DNA from: Sporosarcina sp. E16_8
GTDB lineage: Bacteria; Bacillota; Bacilli; Bacillales_A; Planococcaceae
Assembly: GCF_017347095.1 (NCBI RefSeq)
Contig: NZ_JADPRZ010000023.1
Coordinates: forward strand, 1 to 48,979
Direction: 5' to 3'
Length of the DNA: 48,979 nucleotides
Part shown: piece by piece, positions 43,326 through 48,979 of the stretch
Numbering within the stretch: the stretch's first letter is position 1
Layout: each line of letters opens with the position of its first letter
The notes under the pieces: generated by a model
What the model saw: the letters and a program-made list of their open reading frames with translations, nothing else
What the model was told of the DNA's origin: nothing
The model's database searches: none
Position numbers and translations under genes: made by a program

Positions 43326-44188
43326 TGGAACAACTTAAATCAGGCTATGCGGCGGAGTTAGAAGTGTTGGAGCAAGACGGTTCAAGATGGGTATTGGGTG
43401 GCGATAGCGAACAAGAACATATTATGTTGAATGCATCTGATGCAGATGAAAATATTCAAGAAGGAGATATGGTCAACGTTTTCCTTTACGTGAATAGACG
43501 CGGGGAGCTTTCAGCGACGATGCAGATGCCACATATGACAGCGGAGACATTTGGCTGGGCACGTGTAATTCGTGTAGATGACCATGAAGGAGTCTTCGTT
43601 GATATCGGTTCATCAATTGAAGTGCTCGTGAATAAAAATGACATGCCGAAAGTGCGGGCTTTATGGCCGAAGGTAGACGACGCATTGTACATGACGCTTC
43701 GAATGGATTTGGGCGGTACTATCTTTGGCCGACTTGCTACAGAAGAACGCGTATTGGAACAAATCGTTGAAGCACCTACATCAGCCTTTAATATGGACTT
43801 GAAGGCAAGAGCGTATCGCTTATTGCCAGTGGGTTCGTTTATGCTCAGCATTCCGGAAAACCACCGCATTTTCATCCACAATACAGAACAGGAACGTGAA
43901 CCACGTCTTGGGCAAGAAATGACTGTGCGTATTATTGACGTCCGCGATGATGGAACGTTGAATGGTTCTATGTTGCCGCGTAAAGAGGAACGTCAGGGAG
44001 ACGATGCTGAAAAAATCCTTCACTATTTGAATGAAGTTCAGGGACGCATGCCATTCACGGATAAATCGACACCTGACGAGATAAAAGAAATGTTCAACAT
44101 GAGTAAAGCGTCATTCAAACGCGCACTTGGTAAACTCATGAAAGAAGGTAGAATTGAACAGAGTGAAGGATGGACATTGTTGAAGTAA
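43325..44188 (+). CDS. cvfB: S1-domain RNA-binding protein CvfB (YitL)
   Basis: In this 287-residue protein, S1-like OB folds fill residues 1-~215 (GWARVIRVDDHEGVFVDIGS is the clearest, and MTVRIIDVRDDGTLNGSMLP another). A C-terminal winged helix follows (PDEIKEMFNMSKASFKRALG). In S. aureus CvfB influences virulence gene expression and binds RNA. The ATG overlaps the mntR stop by one base, so the two are an operon. Confidence 0.94.
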   Translation: MEQLKSGYAAELEVLEQDGSRWVLGGDSEQEHIMLNASDADENIQEGDMVNVFLYVNRRGELSATMQMPHMTAETFGWARVIRVDDHEGVFVDIGSSIEVLVNKNDMPKVRALWPKVDDALYMTLRMDLGGTIFGRLATEERVLEQIVEAPTSAFNMDLKARAYRLLPVGSFMLSIPENHRIFIHNTEQEREPRLGQEMTVRIIDVRDDGTLNGSMLPRKEERQGDDAEKILHYLNEVQGRMPFTDKSTPDEIKEMFNMSKASFKRALGKLMKEGRIEQSEGWTLLK

Positions 44189-44254
44189 TACTTAGATTCG
44201 GGAACCTTTACCAACCCTGAATCGTATTAATTCCTAGAAAGAGGGGGAATCAAC

Positions 44255-45145
44255 ATGAAACGTATACTTGCACTAATGATGGCGGCTGTACTGGCTATCG
44301 GATTCTCGGTCCCGTTGGCCGTACATGCAGAAGATCCGGTCATCAATGAAAAACTTGGTGTACCAATAGTCGTTTACGGCGCAGATTTATCGGACGCTGA
44401 GAAGGAAAGTGTGAAAATAAGCCTAGGTGTTGCAAAGGAAGCAGAAGTTGAAGAAATATCTGTTGACGGCAGTGACCTTGTGAAATATATTGAAAATGGC
44501 AATGGTAAAGCAAGAATGTATTCTTCTGCTAAAATTACAAGGCAAGAGGAAGGTAAAGGGCTTGTCATCACGATTGTAACGCCAGATAATATTACAGAAG
44601 TAACGTCGGAAATATATGCGACTGCTATACTGACAGCTGGAATCGAAGATGCGGTTGTCGAAGTGGCAGCTCCAAAAAAAGTAACAGGCCATTCCGCTCT
44701 CGTGGGTATTTACAAAGCTTATGAAGTGACTGGTGAAAAACTTGATACGGAACGAACGGATGTTGCGAATGATGAATTGAATCTTGCGACGAAATTTGCA
44801 AAAGAATCCGGTGTCGATAGCGAGAAAGTAGCCGAGCTTCTAACGGAAATTAAAAAGCAAATCTCAGAGAAAAACCCCGCGACAAAAGAAGATGTCGAGA
44901 AAATTGTTACGGAACAAATGAAAAAACTTAATATTAATTTAAGTGATGCGGATCGTCAATTGCTCATAGATTTAATGGACAGAATTCGAAATTTAGATAT
45001 CGATTTCAATAAATTATCCGAGCAATTATCGGATATGACATCTAAAATCAAGGAAACACTTGGTGATATTGATCCTGGCTTTTGGGAAAGTGTGAAAGAG
45101 TTCTTTGCGAACCTTTTCGAATCTGTTCAGTCTTGGTTTAAGTAA
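44255..45145 (+). CDS. ypuA: DUF1002 secreted protein (YpuA type)
   Basis: This 296-residue exported protein has a signal peptide, residues 1-25, ending VPLAVHAED. The DUF1002 part includes VVYGADLSDAEKESVKISLG and SALVGIYKAYEVTGEKLD, as in B. subtilis YpuA. The C-terminal ~120 residues are helical and coiled-coil-like, ending in an aromatic amphipathic tail WESVKEFFANLFESVQSWFK. The function is unknown. GAAAGAGGGGG precedes the ATG. It has its own spacer after cvfB (66 bases with a weak hairpin). Confidence 0.9.
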   Translation: MKRILALMMAAVLAIGFSVPLAVHAEDPVINEKLGVPIVVYGADLSDAEKESVKISLGVAKEAEVEEISVDGSDLVKYIENGNGKARMYSSAKITRQEEGKGLVITIVTPDNITEVTSEIYATAILTAGIEDAVVEVAAPKKVTGHSALVGIYKAYEVTGEKLDTERTDVANDELNLATKFAKESGVDSEKVAELLTEIKKQISEKNPATKEDVEKIVTEQMKKLNINLSDADRQLLIDLMDRIRNLDIDFNKLSEQLSDMTSKIKETLGDIDPGFWESVKEFFANLFESVQSWFK

Positions 45146-45206
45146 TCGGGAAGCGAAGTATAGTGTCGTATTGAAAAATAGAAGTTATTGAAAAGGGGTA
45201 GTTTAG

Positions 45207-45488
45207 ATGGAATTCGAATTTGTTGAATTGGGTGGGGACGCATTCGCGTTCCGTTATGAACAAGATGGAAAGATGCTTGCAGAAATTACATGGACGATTC
45301 TTGGGGATGTCATGGTGATGGATCATACATTCGTTTCACCGGAGCTTCGAGGACAAGGCGTTGCGAAAAAAATACTGGATCGTGCAGCTAGTTATGCGCG
45401 TGAACAAGAGTTGAAAATGGAACCTGTCTGCTCGTATGTTGTAACAGCTTTTGAACGCTACAAAGATTATGATGACGTAAAAGTGTGA
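45207..45488 (+). CDS. short GNAT-like acetyltransferase (COG2388/YidJ type)
   Basis: This is a 93-residue protein. It is the minimal GNAT fold of the COG2388 family: DHTFVSPELRGQGVAKKILD is the acetyl-CoA loop (R-G-Q-G-V-A), followed by PVCSYVVTAFERY with the conserved Cys. The target is unknown. AAAAGGGG lies upstream of the ATG and a strong terminator behind the stop. Confidence 0.9.
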   Translation: MEFEFVELGGDAFAFRYEQDGKMLAEITWTILGDVMVMDHTFVSPELRGQGVAKKILDRAASYAREQELKMEPVCSYVVTAFERYKDYDDVKV

Positions 45489-45499
45489 AAATGGAATAA

Positions 45500-45545
45500 T
45501 AAAAGGCAATCCATTTAGTTATAAAACTAAGGATTGCCTTTTATA
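45500..45545. terminator. bidirectional terminator
   Basis: AAAAGGCAATCC (45501-45512) pairs with GGATTGCCTTTT (45531-45542), and TTAGTT with AACTAA inside. It is T/A-rich on both flanks, so it can also end the minus-strand micro-ORF transcript. Confidence 0.88.
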
Positions 45546-45579
45546 TTTCACGCGGTAAAGTTCTGCTCATTCATATCCC

Positions 45580-45678
45580 TCACAATAAAGTAATTAAGTA
45601 CACTATGCCAGTTAACACAGAAGCGCCGGCGACAGTATACATCATGTCGGCTTGACTGAAAATCAGTATCTTCTCCAT
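45580..45678 (-). CDS. candidate 32-residue membrane micro-protein
   Basis: The ORF begins MEKILIFSQADMMYTVAGAS and continues VLTGIVYLITLL, giving one hydrophobic helix at the C-terminal half. AAAGGGGACC lies 6-9 bases before the ATG, an unusually good ribosome site for a chance ORF. A terminator-grade hairpin (45500-45545) lies beyond its stop. I know no family for it; it does not resemble Prli42 or SpoVM. Confidence 0.5.
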   Translation of the reverse strand: MEKILIFSQADMMYTVAGASVLTGIVYLITLL

Positions 45679-45843
45679 TTGTATGGTCCCCTTTCCTAAT
45701 TAGGGCTATAATGCCTGCATATATACAAAATACCCTTACATTATTAAATGAAACATTTTTGTCATGTATTATCTGGAAAAGTGAAACCTATTCTTTAGTT
45801 AAACGTATACTCATATATAGAGATTTAGAGAGAGGTGTATTTC

Positions 45844-46317
45844 ATGAGCCGTACAGTGGAAAAAGTATTATCGATAATAAGTGCCATATTTACGGCAGTA
45901 GGTGTTATTTTAAGTTTCGCATCGCTGGCTTTATTTAACTATGTGAAGTCGGAGCCAATGTTCCGTTTAGATTTCGATTCGGAGATGCTGGCGTATGATC
46001 CGACGCTAACACCAATGGAACTAGATTCAATCTATTCGGTTATTGCCCTAGCGGGTGGGTTTATATGGTTAATAATTATCAGCTTAATCGTTAGTTTTAT
46101 CCTGACTATAATTGGAATCGTGAGTATTTGGAAGAATAAAAACCCTAAGCTTGCCGGGATTATGTTCATTATCGCAGGTTTGACTGCAGGCATTCTTTCC
46201 TTGACTTCAATTCTTCTGTATATTTCGGGTATCCTTTGTTTTACAAAGAAAATACCACTAACACAGGAATCGCAATTTGTGGATGACAAGCATGATGGAA
46301 CAATGAGACCTTTATAA
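45844..46317 (+). CDS. DUF4064-type membrane protein
   Basis: In this 157-residue protein, one hydrophobic helix at the N-terminus (TVEKVLSIISAIFTAVGVIL) is followed by an outward acidic loop (~35-65) and then three more helices (IALAGGFIWLIIISLIVSFI; GIMFIIAGLTAGILSL). The layout fits DUF4064 proteins of Firmicutes; function unknown. The ATG at 45844 follows AGAGAGGTG; GTG 45835 lies within that site. Confidence 0.8.
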   Translation: MSRTVEKVLSIISAIFTAVGVILSFASLALFNYVKSEPMFRLDFDSEMLAYDPTLTPMELDSIYSVIALAGGFIWLIIISLIVSFILTIIGIVSIWKNKNPKLAGIMFIIAGLTAGILSLTSILLYISGILCFTKKIPLTQESQFVDDKHDGTMRPL

Positions 46318-46322
46318 TAATG

Positions 46323-46362
46323 TAAAAAACACTTTCCTCCAAAATGGGGGAAAGTGTTTTTA
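46323..46362. terminator. bidirectional terminator between convergent genes
   Basis: AAAAACACTTTCC...CC pairs with GG...GGAAAGTGTTTTT around an AAAAT loop, with A/T tracts on both sides. It serves the DUF4064 gene and the minus-strand GNAT. Confidence 0.92.
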
Positions 46363-46863
46363 TTAGTGCAAGGCAAGTACCGGGGAATGAATATAAAATA
46401 CATATTGGGCTGTTACCACAGGATGGCCCTCGAAATATTCTTCAAAGACATCAAGTAGTTTGAAGCCTTGATTCTCATAAAAGGCTCGTCCAATCGCATT
46501 ACGTTCGTCCACGTAAACAAATAATTGCTGTGCATCCGAAAGTGACGCCAAAACATGTTCAACTAACTTTTTACCATAGCCCATTTTCTGGTGAGATGGT
46601 AAAATATACATAGCAGTCAATTCGGAATCACCATCTGAATCTATTTTTGTGAAATTGGAAAAACCAACAGGAATACCTTCGCATTCAGCTACTAGCACAT
46701 ACGTTTTCTCCATACGTTTCAGAAGCATCGCTTCTGAATAGGAGCGATCGATAAAATTCTTTTGGATTTCCGCTGGAATAATATCTTTATAGGTTTCGCT
46801 CCAAGTCTTAAAAACAATCTGTTGAACGTGCATACTATCCTTGGCAGTCATGGGTCGGATCAT
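46363..46863 (-). CDS. GNAT family N-acetyltransferase
   Basis: This 166-residue single GNAT domain has IRPMTAKDSMHVQQIVFKTW at the N-terminus, the acetyl-CoA loop LPSHQKMGYGKKLVEHVLA, and the C-terminal element NAIGRAFYENQGFKLLDVFE. The substrate is unknown. The ATG at 46863 has AGAGGTGACAGTGC upstream; an in-frame start 21 codons earlier has no ribosome site. It is divergent from the ElaA-like gene. Confidence 0.92.
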   Translation of the reverse strand: MIRPMTAKDSMHVQQIVFKTWSETYKDIIPAEIQKNFIDRSYSEAMLLKRMEKTYVLVAECEGIPVGFSNFTKIDSDGDSELTAMYILPSHQKMGYGKKLVEHVLASLSDAQQLFVYVDERNAIGRAFYENQGFKLLDVFEEYFEGHPVVTAQYVFYIHSPVLALH

Positions 46864-46961
46864 TGCACTGTCACCTCTGCATTTCTTTTTGTTATCATAA
46901 CAAATAACTAGGCTAAAAACTACCAATGTAATGAAAATGATATATATGGGAGAGAAGCTAT

Positions 46962-47408
46962 ATGAAGTGGACTTATCACAAGTTTGGAGAATTAAGCGGT
47001 CATGAAGTATATGAAATGTTAAAGCTGCGTGTTGATGTATTCATCGTGGAGCAAAATTGTGCGTATCATGAAGTTGATGGTCATGATTACGATGCAATTC
47101 ATATATTCTGCACTGATGAGGAAGGACTGGCCGCTTATGCACGGCTGCTTCCGGCGAGTGTGAAGTACTTGGACCCGTCGATTGGTCGGGTCATCATCAG
47201 GGAGGATAGGAGGGGCACGGGGCTTGCGCATATCCTTATGGAACGAAGTGTTGACTTTGTGATAAATAATTGGAAACCCGATAGGATACGTTTGCAGGCC
47301 CAGCACCATCTAGTTGGATTTTATGAAAAGCATGGATTTAATGCGATTACGGAGCCTTATGACGATGGCGGAATTCCACATGTGGATATGTATTTATCAG
47401 TTGAATGA
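46962..47408 (+). CDS. ElaA-like GNAT acetyltransferase
   Basis: In this 148-residue protein, LKLRVDVFIVEQNCAYHEVD near the start is the ElaA-family signature. The GNAT core IGRVIIREDRRGTGLAHILM and LVGFYEKHGFNAI follow. The substrate is unknown. GGAGAGAAG precedes the ATG. Confidence 0.92.
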   Translation: MKWTYHKFGELSGHEVYEMLKLRVDVFIVEQNCAYHEVDGHDYDAIHIFCTDEEGLAAYARLLPASVKYLDPSIGRVIIREDRRGTGLAHILMERSVDFVINNWKPDRIRLQAQHHLVGFYEKHGFNAITEPYDDGGIPHVDMYLSVE

Positions 47409-47488
47409 AATGAAAGTTTCTAAACTGGCAGTTGAGGGTATACTCTATGTACAAAGCAATTTCATTAAATCTGGGAGGAATGATTTTA

Positions 47489-47842
47489 ATGGCTCGTAAA
47501 CGAAATAATAATTTATTACTTGCAACGATGGCGGCGGGGGCTTATGCCTACTTCAGTAAAAAAGAAAACAGGGATAAGGCGCAAGTGGCTTTTACTAACA
47601 TGAAAACAAAAGTTGATTCATTTATCGAATCACAAAAGTTGAACAGATCTTCTGAAACTAAATTAGGTCATTCGGATCCGTATGATCTTCAAGATAACAA
47701 AATGGTAAGTGAAGGTGCTCAAACGAGCGTCCACTATTATAACCAGGAAATTGAAGATGATGTTAAGATGACGCCTGAAACAGACGGACTCTACCATAAA
47801 AAAGAAAAGAACGATCCAGGCTCGGAACAATCCACCAAATAA
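47489..47842 (+). CDS. small protein with N-terminal membrane segment, unknown function
   Basis: This 117-residue protein has a basic start MARKRNNN, one short hydrophobic segment LLLATMAAGAYAYFS, then a charged, probably disordered tail (KKENRDKAQVAF to the end, rich in Lys, Glu, Asp, Ser). The layout recalls YtxH-like stress proteins but I do not recognise the family. ATG 47489 has GGGAGG about 10 bases upstream; ATG 47480 is too close to that site. A strong terminator follows. Confidence 0.72.
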   Translation: MARKRNNNLLLATMAAGAYAYFSKKENRDKAQVAFTNMKTKVDSFIESQKLNRSSETKLGHSDPYDLQDNKMVSEGAQTSVHYYNQEIEDDVKMTPETDGLYHKKEKNDPGSEQSTK

Positions 47843-47867
47843 AGTTAAAGAATGGTACCAAACAACA

Positions 47868-47898
47868 GACGCTTCCCAACATGGGAGCGTTTTTTTTA
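47868..47898 (+). terminator. intrinsic terminator
   Basis: ACGCTtCCC (47869-47877) pairs with GGGaGCGT (47883-47890), followed by T8. Confidence 0.88.
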
Positions 47899-47934
47899 CG
47901 GGTGAGAAATAAAAAAACTTATTGACTTAGAATA

Positions 47935-47957
47935 GGCGCCGGTCGCTTTTCTTGTTC
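47935..47957 (-). repeat. remnant end of the modular repeat
   Basis: ATAGGCGCCGGTCGCTTTTC matches the inverse-orientation end (GGCGCC...CGCTTTTC) seen at 26.5 and 29.4 kb. The rest of the unit is absent. Confidence 0.5.
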
Positions 47958-48060
47958 GATTTCCGAGGAAGAAAGATAATTTTTGAATGGTCAATCATTG
48001 TAATTGAAGGGCTAGGTAAGGTATAATTTTTAATAGTTTGAAATAGTGAAGGTGAATCTA

Positions 48061-48979
48061 ATGAAGAAGAAAATTGGGCTAGTAATGATGTTGATGACCA
48101 CTGCCGTTTTTCTAAGTGGTTGTGCAGGCATCGAGAACAAAGAAGGTACATTTTACAATATTTTTGTTAAGCCTATGGACTGGTTACTGCATTTCTTTAG
48201 TGACTTTTTCAATGGGAGTTACGGTCTGTCGATTATCCTCATCACAGTATTAATTCGGTTGGTCCTTATGCCGCTAATGCTAAAGAATTATAAGTCGCAA
48301 CAGAATATGAAAGTTAAAATGGATGGACTTCGCCCCGAGATGGAAGACATTCAGAAACGTTTGAAAGAAGCAAAAGAAAAAGAACAAAAAGAGGAGCAAG
48401 CGAAGCTTCAACAAGAAATGATGGGCCTCTATTCGAAGCATGGTGTCAATCCCCTTAATATGGGTTGCCTTCCGTTAGTCATCCAGATGCCAATCATCAT
48501 GGGTCTTTACTTTGCAATACTTAATTCTACTGAAGTACAAACACATGAGTTTCTTTGGTTCAATCTTGGGGAACCCGATATGATTATGATGGTACTTGCT
48601 GGCGCGGTCTACTTCGTTCAAGCACGTGTATCACTATGGACAATGCCGGAACAGCAGAAGAAGCAGATGAAAGCATTTATTTACTTATCGCCGATTATGA
48701 TCATGTTCATTTCATTCAAAGCGATGGCAGCGTTACCTCTTTACTGGGCGGTTGGAGGACTTCTCCTTATCTTCCAAACTTATTTAGGCCGCAAGTTCTA
48801 TTACAAGCATCCTGAACCGGTTGTAGAGGGTGCTGAAGAAGTTGTAATTGTAGATGAAAATGAAAATGAAGAAGTGACAGAAACAGTAATTGAAGTAGTG
48901 AAAAAACCAAACACTACAGACAAAAAACCAAACACTACAGACAAAAAACCAAACACTACAGACAAAAAACCAAACACTA
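48061..48979 (+). CDS. yidC: YidC/OxaA membrane protein insertase, truncated by window end
   Basis: The reading frame is open from ATG 48061 to the last base (306 codons, no stop). A lipoprotein signal peptide ends FLSGC with Cys21. The YidC core has DWLLHFFSDFFNGSYGLSII, the conserved Arg of the hydrophilic groove in TVLIRLVLMPLMLK, a charged cytoplasmic hairpin, GCLPLVIQMPIIMGLYFAIL and the final helices, as in SpoIIIJ/YqjG. After residue ~245 an acidic stretch (EEVVIVDENENEE) leads into repeated KKPNTTD units. It inserts proteins into the membrane. GAAGGTGA precedes the ATG. Confidence 0.95.
   Translation, partial: MKKKIGLVMMLMTTAVFLSGCAGIENKEGTFYNIFVKPMDWLLHFFSDFFNGSYGLSIILITVLIRLVLMPLMLKNYKSQQNMKVKMDGLRPEMEDIQKRLKEAKEKEQKEEQAKLQQEMMGLYSKHGVNPLNMGCLPLVIQMPIIMGLYFAILNSTEVQTHEFLWFNLGEPDMIMMVLAGAVYFVQARVSLWTMPEQQKKQMKAFIYLSPIMIMFISFKAMAALPLYWAVGGLLLIFQTYLGRKFYYKHPEPVVEGAEEVVIVDENENEEVTETVIEVVKKPNTTDKKPNTTDKKPNTTDKKPNT
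48901..48979 (+). repeat. 21-bp in-frame tandem repeat in the yidC tail
   Basis: Three perfect units and a partial fourth start at 48901, 48922, 48943 and 48964. Each encodes KKPNTTD. The array runs off the window, so its full length is unknown. Confidence 0.97.

Noticed and set aside
44193..44225. Hairpin after cvfB as terminator
   Set aside because: The stem (GATTC...GAATC with a bulge) is short and no T-run follows.
45711..45938. 75-codon plus-strand ORF before the DUF4064 gene
   Set aside because: It overlaps the well-supported DUF4064 start in another frame and has no ribosome site.

Overview
The window looks like a chromosomal segment of a low-to-mid GC Firmicute of the order Bacillales. 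A Planococcaceae member (Sporosarcina-like) is my best guess. The basis is strong AGGAGG-type ribosome sites, several TTG/GTG starts, and proteins that read like Bacillus subtilis NiaP, YclNOPQ, MrpA-G, MntR, PpaC, CvfB and YpuA. The genus is an inference. I see no rRNA, tRNA, CRISPR array, transposase, integrase or phage gene. This is a core/housekeeping region with many transport and stress genes.

Layout. 1-417: intergenic repeats and a terminator. 418-3234: an ABC exporter (minus strand) and a DUF6612-type lipoprotein. 3372-7258: a Fur-box-controlled petrobactin-type siderophore operon (yclNOPQ). 7487-12199: a FapA-like protein, a ZIP metal transporter, the niacin transporter niaP behind a NiaR-like palindrome, and a DUF6054-type protein. 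12536-15715: a cysteine-free uracil-DNA-glycosylase-like protein and a three-gene opuC osmoprotectant importer without a second permease. 16203-20451: MazG-like hydrolase, 3-methyladenine DNA glycosylase, PfpI/YfkM, YkvI-type membrane protein and an alpha/beta hydrolase. 20452-21207: a gene-free stretch with four strong hairpins. 21208-23968: the divergent hmp/nsrR nitric-oxide pair with an NsrR palindrome, then ppaC. 24119-28918: Rieske oxidoreductase, FrnE-type DsbA, YceI, MurB and a KdpD-type Usp protein. 29427-35243: a complete seven-gene Mrp Na+/H+ antiporter operon. 35281-35434: a 41-bp tandem repeat. 35538-41120: penicillin/AHL-type acylase, UspA, and the cadCA metal-resistance operon behind a promoter flanked by a perfect 21-bp inverted repeat. 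41148-48979: tandem-GNAT protein, an lmo0937-type micro-protein, mntR-cvfB, a DUF1002 protein, three more GNATs, a DUF4064-type protein, a 32-aa micro-ORF candidate and a truncated-by-window yidC whose tail is a 21-bp tandem repeat.

The genes mostly serve ion and metal homeostasis (iron, zinc, cadmium, manganese, sodium), osmotic stress, nitrosative and oxidative stress, and DNA repair. Four regulatory circuits can be read from the DNA: Fur, NiaR-like, NsrR and CadC. The least explained item is a family of modular intergenic repeats (about ten loci, both orientations). Their stem sequences differ between copies but stay complementary, which points to a conserved fold rather than a conserved sequence.
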